DNA of 64,000 bases from Hydrangea macrophylla (taxonomy: Eukaryota; Streptophyta; Magnoliopsida; Cornales; Hydrangeaceae): assembly GCA_033977485.1 (NCBI GenBank), contig CM066988.1, positions 140,375,359-140,439,358 of the forward strand, read 5' to 3'. Made by a program: the position numbers and the translations under genes. The notes beneath the pieces are model-generated. The model had not been told where the DNA came from. It made no database searches and worked only from the letters and a program-made list of their open reading frames with translations. Positions 44,001 through 56,800 of this stretch are shown piece after piece. Positions within the stretch are counted from its first letter, which is position 1. Every line of letters begins with the position of its first letter.

Positions 44001-47000
44001 TCTTTCACACCCTGTTGAAGAGCATGTCTGGCTAAGGACTTTAATCGCAATTCGCCTAAGATGTGGAGCTGCCTCACCATAGTGATACCACCATTCAGCT
44101 GCAATAATGAAATTAAAAAATAAATAGATCATTCAATTTAATCATCAAGTTAATGCTAGAAATTATAACAATAACTTGGGAGAGATGTTGTTATAGCTTT
44201 CTTTGTCAGAGGTTGGCCAAACTCTCCTCTTGCATCCGCGTAGTTTTTGATCTACAAATTAAATTTTATTAGTTGGACTTATCATTTATATTTATCAAGC
44301 AATCAATCAATTTCTAATTTCATACCTCACTAATCGCCTTCGCTTGGTCTTCTACGTCTGGCTCTAATCTCTTAATTACTTCCTTCAAGCCAAGTAGTAC
44401 CTCCGGGTGATTAGAAAAATTATGGGAATACTGAAATGCAGGGTTTAGAAAATATGCTGCTGCGTGAAGGTGTCTATGTAATTGACTCTCCCACCGATAG
44501 TCAATGACATCCCAATACTTCTGATAATCTTTTTTGACTGATGCCTTTATTGCTAATTTAGCTCTATCCATTGCCTCGTATATGATAGACATTGTGGGCT
44601 TCTTGTCTTGGTCAACGATTTTTAGAACCACCCTAGGTCCCTAACAAGCAGCTCTATAATGGACGTTACTAATATTGCATTCTTCCAAAATCGATCATTC
44701 AAAATGAGATCAGACACTGCTGCAGAAATACTTCTTCTACTCTTTTCACGATTAAATTCACCCCATTAACTGGATGTGCACATCCTTTTCAATTCAGACT
44801 GATAACGTATAAGGTTCTCTATCGCGATGAATTCGGTGGCAAATCTAGTGATTCCCGGCCTCAACAAATCTCTGCCTTGTGTATTTGTTCTCATAAGATT
44901 CACCACTTTTTGGCTATTATAAATAAAACTTGTTATTTTCTTTGCTTTGTCAAGAGTAGCCTTCACAGTCTTTATTTTACCAATGTCTTCTAGCATGAGA
45001 TCGATACAATGCGCTGCACAAGGAGTCCAAAAAAGATGGTGCCTCTTCTCCATCAATAATCTCCCTGCCGCTTCAAAATTTGGTTCATTATCCGTCACTA
45101 CTTGCATGACATTCGACTCACCAACCTCTTCCACAACTTTATCCATTAGTGAGAAAATGTATGCGGCAATTTTGGATTGGTTTGTAGTATCGACCGATGT
45201 ATGGTATATCATATTCCTATCACAATAGATCATAAAGTTAATTATAGGTATATTGGTTTTAGAGCTCCACCCATCACACATTATTGTGCAACCATAATCT
45301 GGCCACTTTTGTTTCAACTGGCCAATGTACATCTCTAGCTCTTTCACCTCTTCATCCAAATATGAATTACTGATCTGGTAACCCGAGGGTCCCTTAATTC
45401 CAGGTCTAGCATCTGCAATAGTATCTATCATCGTCTGGTAGTATTGGCCACTGTCAGCTGCATTAAATGCGATTCCACTGTAAAGGAAAAACTTAGAAAT
45501 AGCTTTCCCTACTTTCCTCATATTTTGTGTCTTGAACATGTCCTTCACCTTCTTTTGAAATCCTATCTTCGGCCTAAACATAAAAGGGTCTCCACCTGAG
45601 GCGGGCATCTCAACATTTTCCCTCACACTGAAACTCCTTTGAGATGGTGTTGCACGTTTGGAGCCAGAAGCAACATGCGATCCACTCTCAAACTGGGACA
45701 CATTAGCGAAACGTCCTCTTTCGGAAACAGATCGCCTACGTCTATCCTCGTCCATAGTTGCCATATGCCTACTCTCTTTCATTGCATTTTTTAATTGTCG
45801 TCGTTCAAGCCGCGACATTCCTCCAGTGTCATCGTCGTCGTAATCATCCACATCCTCAATATTATCCCCTCCTTCATACAAGCTATCATCAGAGACTTTC
45901 TATAAGTTGTTCCTTTTTTCTCTTCTCCAGCTCCTTAGCGTTTGCTGTTTCATTAAGATGCTGTCTCAACAATTTTGATATTTTTCTGAAACTTTAGGAC
46001 ATTTGTCCACTTGTCCCGATACTCTAGCAACATGTTGCTTCAATCTCGTTATACCGCCATGCACATAATTGCAGATGGTGATCCTTTTATTACCCCCAAC
46101 AGGTGATGCATGATCCCAACCAATGTCTTTCTTTGGAGGCATTCTAGGAAATACAAACAGATAAATAAACAAGGTGAAGGACACATACACATTAATGCAC
46201 ATACAACTAAATAAACATTTTTTTTAAATAAAATAAAATTAATACACACACACATTACAACTAAATAAACATTTTTTTATAAATAAAAACAAAAATTAAT
46301 ACGCATACAACTAAAATAAACATTTTTTTAAATAAAAACAAAAATTAATACACATACAACTATCTCATTTATGCGATTAAATGCGATTCCACTGAAAAGG
46401 AAAAACTTAGAAACAACTTTATTAAATATAATTATATAACTAAATATTATTAATTAAACAAACATTTTTTAAATAAATAGACAGAGATTAATACACACAT
46501 ATTTTGACCAAATATAAACATTTTTTTATGAATAAAAACAAAAATTAATACACATACAACTAAATAAACATTTATTTATAAATATGTATAAATAAAAAAA
46601 TTTGTTACATATACAAATACAAGATACAACTAATTAAACATTTTTTTTTATAAATATATATAAATAAACAAAAATTAATACACTAGATTCTATAATTAAT
46701 ACATGGTTAGGGTCAACAATGTCAACAATAACATTTTTTTTTATAAATATATATAAATAAACAAAAATTAATACACTAGGGTTTAACAAAAATTATGACT
46801 AAAATAACCCACCCTTTACTGTTAACCCTACCATGTAATTGATGAAATTCTAAAAAATTGCACTAACACACAAAAATCAGATAACAAAAATTAATACACT
46901 AGGGTCAAGGATTAAAATTTCCTTCTGTTTCCATCGAAACAAACGAAATGTTTCTATTTCCTAGGTCATGGAAACAAAACAGTCATGGAATTTCGAAATT

Positions 47001-50000
47001 CCATGGATTCCATCGAAACGACTTTGTTTCTTTTGTTTCCATCGAAACATAATTGTTTCCATCGAAACAAACCTATGATTCCGCATCGTTTCATTTGCTT
47101 CCAACGATACATACTTGTTTCCATCGAGATAATCATGTGGTTGTGTACTTGTCATATGAACAACCATTTTATTTTAGAGATGACTTATTAGCTTACTATG
47201 TACTTATATGTATCTTTTGCATTCTATGAAGTGTTTTGAGATTCTATGAAGTGTTTGACAGTAGATTGGCGACTTAATCCTCATGTATTTTCAATTTGAA
47301 CTACACATTTTTAATGCATCTCTACATATATAGACCTCTCAAATGTTCAATTAATTAATTATTAGCTTATGCACGTATATAGTTAAGTTTGAAGTTATGT
47401 TTCCCCATGTTTCTCAATGTTTCCAATTTTTTCCGCTGTTTCCACATGTTTCCGAAACGTTTCCGTTTCTGTGCAGACCGAAACAATAGATCGAAACGAA
47501 ATTTTGATCCTTGACTAGGGTTAACAAAAATTGTGACTAGAATAACCCACCCTTTACTGTTAACCCTACCATGTAATTGATGAAATTCTAAAAAATTACA
47601 CTAACATACAAAAATCAGATGGTCAAAACCATAACACACAAACACATGCCACACACAATAGACTCCCAACTTTAACACTACAAAAACCCCCTTCACAGAT
47701 TGACACATCTCACATGATTCACAACCCAAAAAAAAAACTCCTTACCTGCGATGGAGATGGCGACGCAGATTTGGCAAGATCGAAGAAGCCGCAGCCTTGG
47801 ACAGTGTGAGATCGAAGACGCAGCCTTGGAGAGAGATCGAGATCGAGATCGAGATCGAGATCGAGATGAAGATGCAGTGGAGGTCAGATCGCAGCTTTGG
47901 GATGAAGATTCAAGAGAGTTTTGAGTATTTTGACCCAAAAAAAGAGTAGATCTGAGAGGAGGTTCAAGAGAGAGATCCAATCCGACATATGTATGTGAGA
48001 TCTGGTACGTTTCCAGTAGCTTTTTGAATTTTTTTCCCTTTTCATTTTGTCGTCTCTCACATATCGGGTGTATCGCGAAACATCTCGCGAAACAGTTGCC
48101 GAGATGTACGAAACTCGGTCGTTTCGGCCAATATGTATCACGAGTCAAGATTTTTTTTTTTAACTCAGTATGAATCGGCGCATATCTCATATCGGCCCCT
48201 CTCGATACCGAGTTAACTCGGCCGATACGTCTTGGTATCGGCCGTTACTTCGAACCATGATGGAAGTATAGAACCGATGAGTAACAAGGTCATAACACCT
48301 ATAACCTTTAGATTGAGGAGAATAACCAAGAAAAACACAACGAATAGCCTTGTCATCAAGTTTAGTGCGAAGAGGGCTGCGATTCTGAACAAAACAAGTG
48401 CAACGAAAGACACGAGGTAACACGTAAAAAAGTGTACAATTGGGCTGAAGAACATGCAAAGGAGCTTTACCATCTAAGACCCGACTTGGAGTTTGATTAA
48501 TAAGATATGTGGCTGTGAGAACTGCGAAATGCCAAAAATATTTAGGTACCTCCATACTGTGAAGGATACACCGGACTACTGACATAATGTGACGGTTCTT
48601 TTGTTCTGCCACACTATTCTGTTCCGAGGTATAGGTACAAGTTAGTTGTTGGAGGATACCCTTTTTATTAAGTTCAGAATAAAAATCATTAGAAACATAT
48701 TCACGGCCATTATTAGATCGAAGGGTACGAACAACAGTCTGAAACTGAGTTTTAACCATTTGTAAAAACTTCAGATTTTTTCTTAAGGAGATAAACCCTT
48801 GTACAACTCGAATAATCATCAATGAACGTAACATAATAGCGATACTCATTTAATGCAGTAACAGGGGATGATCCCCACACATCTGAATGTATAATATCAA
48901 AAGCACTAGGAGCACGAGACATGGGAGGAATATAAGAAGAACGAGTATGCTTAGAAAGTTCACACACCACACAATGAAATTTATGAGTCTTACAGGCTTT
49001 TGTTAATTCTGGAAAAAGTAAACACAAATATTGAAAAATAGCATATCCTAGCAGGGCATGCCACAACTCTATAGTTTTATTAGAGAAAGAACTAGAAGTA
49101 GAACTAGGTAAGACAGACTCCTGTACACTAGAAGACACAAGTGGTGGTGGTGGTGGTGGTTCCCCAAAGAAGTAGAGTCCATCATGCTCATGGCTCGTAC
49201 CAAAAATTTTCTTCGAAGTCAGGTCCTGCAAGAGACAATGATTAGGTAAGAAAATGACAGCACAATTATAACTCTTTGTAAGGCGACTAACTGATAAAAG
49301 ATTAAAAGACAACCGAGGGACATGAAGAACAGAGGACAAGGTAATCGTGGGAGACAAACAAACATTACCCTTACTTTGAACTCTAGTGGTGGAACCATCA
49401 GCAATACTCACAATGTGGTTAACAGGTGTAAGAGGGGACGAAAAAAGAGATAACTCACCAGTTATATGATCATTGGCTCCAGAGTCTAGAACCCACCTTG
49501 GAGTTCCAGTCTTAACATGTAAAGCAGTGGAAGTACCTGTAGCAATGGCAGCCGTAGAAGGAGAACCTGACTGATGCTGCTGAAGAAGAGAGCCAAGTTG
49601 GCTCTGAATTTGTCCAAGTTGAGTTTGAAGCAGACTCTGATTTTGATGAAGCTTATCAGGAATAGTAGGGTTAGGACCGGTCTCAGTAATAGTAGCGAAG
49701 CGAGTCGGGCCAGGATTGCGGGGGATGAGCATACTGTTTCTTCAACTCGGGATGGAGTTGGAAACAACGATCTTTGGTATGACCAACAACATTACAATGC
49801 TTACAGACCGGAGGTTTCCTATTACTGGGACGAGGCCTAGTGTGAGTAGCAAAGGCCATCTGATCAGGAACAACAAAGGAATCGGAAAGCGGAGTATTAG
49901 AAGCCTGAATCAATTTCCGGCGACGCTCTTACCATCAACAATAGCAAACGCCTCATAAAGCGAAGGCATATGTGATGTGTTCAAAATCTGAGTACGAAGA

Positions 50001-53000
50001 TATTCAAATTCAGATTTCAAACTCATCAGGAACTGGTAAGTGTGCAGGCGGTCAAGGCGCTGGACAATAATAGTAGCAGCTTCAGCAGAAATATCACCAA
50101 GAGGCTCATACTGAGCCAACTCCTCCCAACGGGACTGCAGATAACCAAAATAATCAGAGACACTCAGCTAGAGAGAATCTTGAGAGGATTGAGAAACTTC
50201 ACGATGAAGTTGATAAATCCGGGACTCATTACGCTTATGCGCATACATCTGGGTCAAGGCATTCCACAATCCATGAACCGAAGTGTGATACATAAACATG
50301 TGATAAATGCGAGGTTCCATAGAATTAAATAACCAACCCAAGATAGTGCAATTGTCCATATTCCATTGATCAAAATTAGAATTTGTGGGAGCCGACTTGG
50401 GTGTAGTACCATGAAGCCAACTAGACTTGCCTTTGACACCTAGGAAGAGTTGAAGGGAATGAGACCATGCAGCGAATTTTGTCCATCTAAAAGAACTATA
50501 GTAACCCTTTTAGGAGCATGTGGAGTCAGAGATAGAGAGAGATCTGTATGCGATTGTGACCCCGTAGATGACTGTGTAATTTCCTTATCCTTGGTCATTG
50601 TCGCAGATTATAATAACCAAGAATAAGAACAACAAGGTGCAGGAAGAGAGTATGAAGGCTGCCAGCAAAAATAGGGGCTACCTAGACGCGGAAAGAGAGC
50701 ACGGAGAGGGCTCTAGATCATCACAAGATCTCATCACAAGACCCACAAACGGGGCAAGGCGCAACTTATAGGCTGCGCAAGGGTTAGTCGAAGCTAACCA
50801 AAAAGAGCCGAGAAGGTGGAAGTCTCGGCAAGGGAGCCTGGTGGGTCTTGGCGAAGCTGTGGGTGTGCGCTGAGAGGTCTGGGGCTGCTGGGTTGTGCGG
50901 CAAGGTGGCTGGTGGCTAGTGGGGGGTCGGCGAGGTGGTTGTGGTGTGCGGCGGAAGGTATAGGTGGCTGTGGTGGCTAAGGTTTGAACCTTGGCTTTGA
51001 TACCAAGAAGAAAAGATAAAGGAGAATTTATGATGTTTATTCCTCAATATTGTTACACAATATATACAAGGAAAAGAGAGAAGAAAAAGGAAAGAAAAGA
51101 TAAGATCAAAACAATCTATCCCTAAAATACATCCATAAATTACGGGGATATAAATATAAAATATCCCAACACTATCCATTATCACATTCCTACTCCGTTT
51201 TGAAGAAACCCAAGTTTGACTGCCCATGCATGGCATATATCTAAAAGTTTCATTCTAGATTTGGTGGTGCTTCAGCTATTACATAAGCAGTTCTTTTTAT
51301 TTAACTTGCTGACCAAGTACCAAGTATGGTATGCACATGTTACATCAATTATAACTTTCAAGACTTGATCAGGAAAACACTTGGATCATTACTTGATAGG
51401 ACTATGGTGTAGTGATAAGTTCATGACACAATCAACAAGGTAAGGAAACATTGACAAGGTAAAATTTTTAAAGTAGGATATAGCCACGATGATGACATAA
51501 TAAGAAATAAATTTGTTTCCTTGGTACGAAATAGTGACAAACATTGCTCCATCCTTTATTGGAATAAATTTTTGGTTACGAAGAAATATGTTAATAAACG
51601 AGTTATAATAGAGACACATCATTTTGTGTTGCCGATAAAAAATAGTCAGGACAAGGCTCGTTGGGCTCTGAGAGAATGACATACACTGTTAATAAGTAAT
51701 GCGAAACTCTATGACAGAAATATGAAATTTAGAACTTGTAGATCACAACAATCAATGACTCGTGGATTTAGCTATGTAAATACTCGTAATTTTATTACCC
51801 ATTTCCTCATCCGATGCCACTCTTTGATAAAACCTTCATATGATATCTGTTTTTTTTTCCAAATATGGTCAATATTTTTGATATATGTCATATATACGTC
51901 TATTTTGATGTATCTGTAGAAGAAATTCACATTATGATGTAGTCGTTTATAGGCCACATCTTGGCAGATAACCAAAGAGTGTTGTCTAATTGGCCAAAAT
52001 CAAGGATTGAGTTCTTAAATTTTAGAACATTCAAGATGTGTTAGATGTGGGTGGGAATTTTAGGAAACACCATTGTCTCATACATGTTCGACGAAGTAGA
52101 AGTGTGCTCTTCTTAGTGATGGCATATATGATTTGGCAATTTTGGATTCCCAACTAATTGAGGAAACATATTTGTTAGGAAATTTCTCTGCATCATAAAC
52201 CTATGATACCAAAAATAACCAATTGTTGCTCTTTTTGAAGAAGGGGGTTAGGGAAAAATAATATCTTAAGGCTTTGTTTGGTTCATGGATTTTGTGAGGG
52301 AAAAGAAAAGGAGAAGGAAAATTAATTACTTCGTGTTATCCTTCATGCTTAAATGACATTAGAAATTTAGAAGTTCTAAAATATAATTGTAATATATGAA
52401 TTAAGGAAGGGAAATGACTCACAACAATCAAAATCTTTGATATATTTTTCAACATATTCTCTTTTCTTTCCAATTTTCCTCATCGTTTTCCTTGTTAACC
52501 AAACAAAGGAAAATGTTTTCCTCTATGTTTTCTTTTCTTTTCCCCCACTAAATCCGAGAACCAAACAGAGCCTAAAGTTTGAAATCCAGAGACTATCTTG
52601 GCCTAGTGGTAGATCTTGACCGTCATGGAGATACGCCATATTCGCTTCAAGGTAAAAAGGTCCACTTAAATCAATTGGTGCATGAAATTTAAAGAAAGAA
52701 CAATCCGGGGAGTCCACTGATATGAGCTGTACTAACCTTAAGAATAGAAAGAGGCCAGGGCTGTACTAGATTAAGCTTTTCTGTGGTTATATGAACATGG
52801 ATATACATATTTGATGAGGAATAGGAATCTTGGTTCCATAAATCTTATGTTACCAGGATGTAACGTAGTTAAACTTGTGATACCAAGTGAGTATTTGAGC
52901 TCTTTCTGTTGTAGATCTGTGTGAACATTCGGTATGGTCATTACCTCTTAGAGATTGTCAATGAGTTTCGAAGGAGCTTACTTTTAGAAAGATCACGTTA

Positions 53001-53663
53001 TTGAAGTTATGTGTTCAATTTTGTGTTTGCTTCATGAATTCGTGAGATCAATCAATAATTCTTGTTTACTCCCCCTTTGGAGTAATTTACCACATGGCAT
53101 ATACTTGGGCCAGAGATGTGTGTAGCAGTATCTATTGACCTAACTAAACAAATGAACTCAACAAAAGTCATATAAGTTTTGACCTTGGGCATTGGTTGTA
53201 ACTAGCGCGTTAGCTCATAGATCTTAATACTAGTGGTGACGGGAAAAATTTCAAGAAAAAAGGAACTTGGATTAAGCCTCTACAAAAAGGGAAGATTGAC
53301 AAGTTCGAAATGGAAAAAAGAGATTTTTACTTGACAAGATTATTGGTTTTATCCTAGTATTTGGGCGTTATATGAGTTCTTTTTTAGTATGATACTTATC
53401 TATCATATGAGTTTTGTTATGGGGCGTGCTCATTACTACAGTCTTTTCACTTGAACAAAGCATATGGCTTAATATTCATAGGACTAACATGTTTTCTCTT
53501 AAGCAGGGACCGCAGTATGTGTGCACAAATTTCTGGACGTTTGTTTGCACCACCTGTAGTGGAATTCAGTAAGTGCTAATACTGTAGTATGTGCTTTTCC
53601 GCACCCTATTGTATGTGTGCATTTGTATATACTTTACTACAGAATAGAGGATACTCAGGGGTG

Positions 53664-53737
<74 letters not shown>

Positions 53738-53797
53738 AGGGAGAGACAGAGAGAGAGCGAGAGAGAGAGAGAGAGGGAGGGAGAGACAGAGAGAGAG

Positions 53798-53837
<40 letters not shown>

Positions 53838-56800
53838 AGTTTATTCTACACCCGGTTAACTGCTCAGCTGATTGAATTATTTGTTTGAAAATATTTGCAG
53901 TCGGGAGTTCACGCACAGAGTAAAATCAGTATCAATGGCTAAATTTACTTCACAAGAAGTTAGTGCACTTCAAGGAGGGGGGAATAAGGTACAAAATACA
54001 AATGATGTTTATAAGGATCTGTATAAATTTGTTCATATTTGTTAACTGTAGCCATCCTTCGTATTTTGTCAAGATATACTCATTTCTGTTTCATAACTAC
54101 AGTGTGCAAAGGAAATTTATCTCAAGGAATGGGATCCACAGCATCAGTCTGCTCCGGATAGCAGGTTATCTTTCGTCTATATTACGTTATGTTGTGTTTT
54201 CCATACAAACTGCTTTTCTGATTCTGAGGTTTCCTACCAGTAATGTGGAGAGACTTCGTGCCTTTATCAAGCATGTATATGTGGATCGAAGGTATACTGG
54301 TGAGAAGAGCTCTGACAAACCTCCAAGGGCTAAGATGGTAAGACAGTCTTATCACCTTCTTTTCTAGTTTATTTCCTCCTTATTTAAGTGATGATTGTTA
54401 AGGCTTGTGCATCTGCCCCTCCAGTTCAAGTGTTATTCTTTTCTTTAAAAGATGCATTTGAATTTAAATTAGTCAGAATCGGTCGGTTCACGAGTCAATT
54501 TGTGTTTTATACAACGCATTACGATTCATCATTCGTGATTTTGTACTTGGAAGTTTTACGTTTTAAGTGGAAAACTTTCAGAATTTTGAGCCTTCATATT
54601 GCATGAAACTTATCTTAAATTGTTATTTTGTTCATTTAAGCATTATACATGTGTTATTATGTGTATGCATTATACAATTAACGTTTTGATACGATTCACG
54701 ATTCATATTTTAGCGAACTGATTCATGATTCCATTCATGTTTGTATACAGGGTGAAATGGAGGACTCCTATGAAAACAGGAGGGTAGATACATATCAGGG
54801 GGGCTTTCGAAGTCCACCAAACGAGGATACATATGAACGTCGATATGGCGACCGACCTAGTCCTGGTGGAAGGAGTGATGACAGAAGAAGTCCCGGATAT
54901 GAACAAGAAAGTCGGCAGTACAGTGACTATAAGAAAAGTCCTGCCCGTACTGAGATAGTCAATGATTGGCGACGAGAAGACAGATTTGGTAATGGAAGGA
55001 GATCTGAAGAAAGTAGAATTCCGGATGGAGGGTCTAAGCCTGAAGGTAGGTCACCTGATCGTCAGAAGGATCCGGATGTGTCCAGTCCCCCCATGGTCCG
55101 CCCTGTTAGAGATATTTTGGGGGATAATGTAGTTCCCCTTAGGATTGACCCTCCAAAAGCGAATGGAGGCAAGGCCCTTGATGGTTTTGTACGGACACAG
55201 GTAAGGATTGGTAATACTTTGCATAGATGTCATTATTTACTCTTGAAGAATTTCAGTATTTCAGTCTACGTACATAAGCTTGGTCATTAGTTTATATATG
55301 AGCAATTTCCGAAATTGGAGCTAACATAAACGCATGCGGCACACACACCCAAGAAAAAAAGATCAATAGTTATTGTTTGCTATTGAAGTATGGTACTTGT
55401 CAAAAAAAATAATATTCCTACCTCAAAAAATAGTATCATTTACAGTTCAGACTTTGTTTATCAAATATGTATTCCTTGAATGCTGTTTTGCATCTAATCA
55501 GTCAAAAAAATTTCTGTTCTTATTCTTCCTGCTACCTTGATTTTTTTTTAATGTATTGTTCAAATGTTCCTACTTCAGAGAACTGCATCTTCCAGTAGCT
55601 TGACATCATCCAATGGCAACCCATCGGAACTTAGAAGGGAGAATTCAGGAATTTTAATTGATTTTGATGCTGTTCCTGAACCACCTATTGCCGCAGCACT
55701 GCCACAAACACAACAAACCTCTACAGTTCAATCCATTGCTCAGCCAACCACCTCGTCCAATGCTGATAACTGGGCTTGTTTTGATTCCGCCTCAGAGGTG
55801 AAAGTATCTAAAGCTCCTTCAAATGCAAATTCACTGGAATCTTTACTTTCACAGTTATCTGTTCCAGCATCTGTACCTGGTAACTTAGCAGGAATACCCA
55901 GTGGCGGGGGTTTTCCCATAACTACACATGCAGCGAACACATCAGCATTACCATCTATTAATAATCCTCTAGGGCACATGTCTGCACCAGTACCTGCACC
56001 AGCGAACAACTTTGCGTCATTTGCTCCTGCTGGTGTTCCAGCATCCACACCTGTTGGAAACATGTCTGCGTCATTCTTTGGCAATGGTGCTCCAGCACCA
56101 GTTCCAGGATCGGCTTCAGTATTCCCAGTTAGTGGTGCTAATTCCTTTGTCAAATCGAATGGAGGGCAGTGGCCTGTAGTGCAAACTCAGCAACATTCTC
56201 TATTTCCTGCTACTTCTAGTCAATTTGGTCCTCAATCATTCACTCCACCTGTTGGTGGAGCCTCAAGCAATCAGGTGTGCTTCTTGGTGCAGCTTTCTTC
56301 ATCCAGTTAAAGAAGGGTGTTTTTTTTTTTTTACTACAGTTGTTTGTAGTAGTTCCTACTATAATGGTTAAAAAGTAGCATCTATTTGAGATAAATACAA
56401 GAAAATCGGTTAAGATGGTTTGGACATGTACAAAGAAGACTAATAACTGCACCGGTTAGGATAATTGATAGTATACACATTGAACATAATGCTAGGGTTA
56501 GGGAAAGACCAAAATTGTCATGGGAGGTAATAATAGACAAAGACGTGGTAATGTGTAGGTTGAATGAGGCTATGGTTGTTGACCGCACAAAATAGAGAAA
56601 AATGATTCATGTAGCTGACCAAATAGTTTGGGACAGTTATGCCTTCATTTGGTGTATTACTATAACCACATACCTATACTTGATAGTTTTTTAATTTTTC
56701 AGTTTAAACTGGTAGAATAAATTGGGAGTGGTTTTATCATATTGAGGACATTGTATGGCTGCTTTATGTTAAAACTAACCATTTTGCGGTTGTTTGTAGT

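Larger units (their letters stand above)
42377..48259 (-). mobile_element. hAT DNA transposon inserted in the copia element
   Basis: The termini CATGGTTCGAGGT (left) and CATGGTTCGAAGT (right, reverse complement) are inverted. They are flanked by an 8-bp duplication with one mismatch (ATAGAAGT at 42369-42376, ATGGAAGT at 48260-48267). It interrupts the copia polyprotein between the integrase and reverse transcriptase parts, at the FYTS/SMDV site. It carries a decayed transposase gene on the minus strand, a long AT-rich region and a nested element at 46904-47515. Confidence 0.85.
40282..51171 (-). mobile_element. Degenerate Ty1/copia retrotransposon in intron 1 of the ArfGAP gene
   Basis: Flanked by a perfect 5-bp duplication CTATC (40277-40281 and 51172-51176). 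LTRs of about 165 bp lie at 40282-40443 and 51006-51171. On the minus strand the primer site TGGTATCAAAGCC (initiator-Met tRNA type) follows the 5' LTR, and the tract TTGAGGGGGAG precedes the 3' LTR. On the minus strand the LTR begins TGTTGGGATA and ends TTCTTCT rather than CA. The short LTRs and low complexity suggest an Ale/Retrofit-like copia, as an inference. A hAT element splits it at 42377-48259. It is antisense to the host gene. Confidence 0.88.

Noticed and set aside
53566..53916. Arg/Glu and Ser/Leu repeat proteins on both strands
   Set aside because: GA/CT microsatellite inside an intron of the ArfGAP gene.
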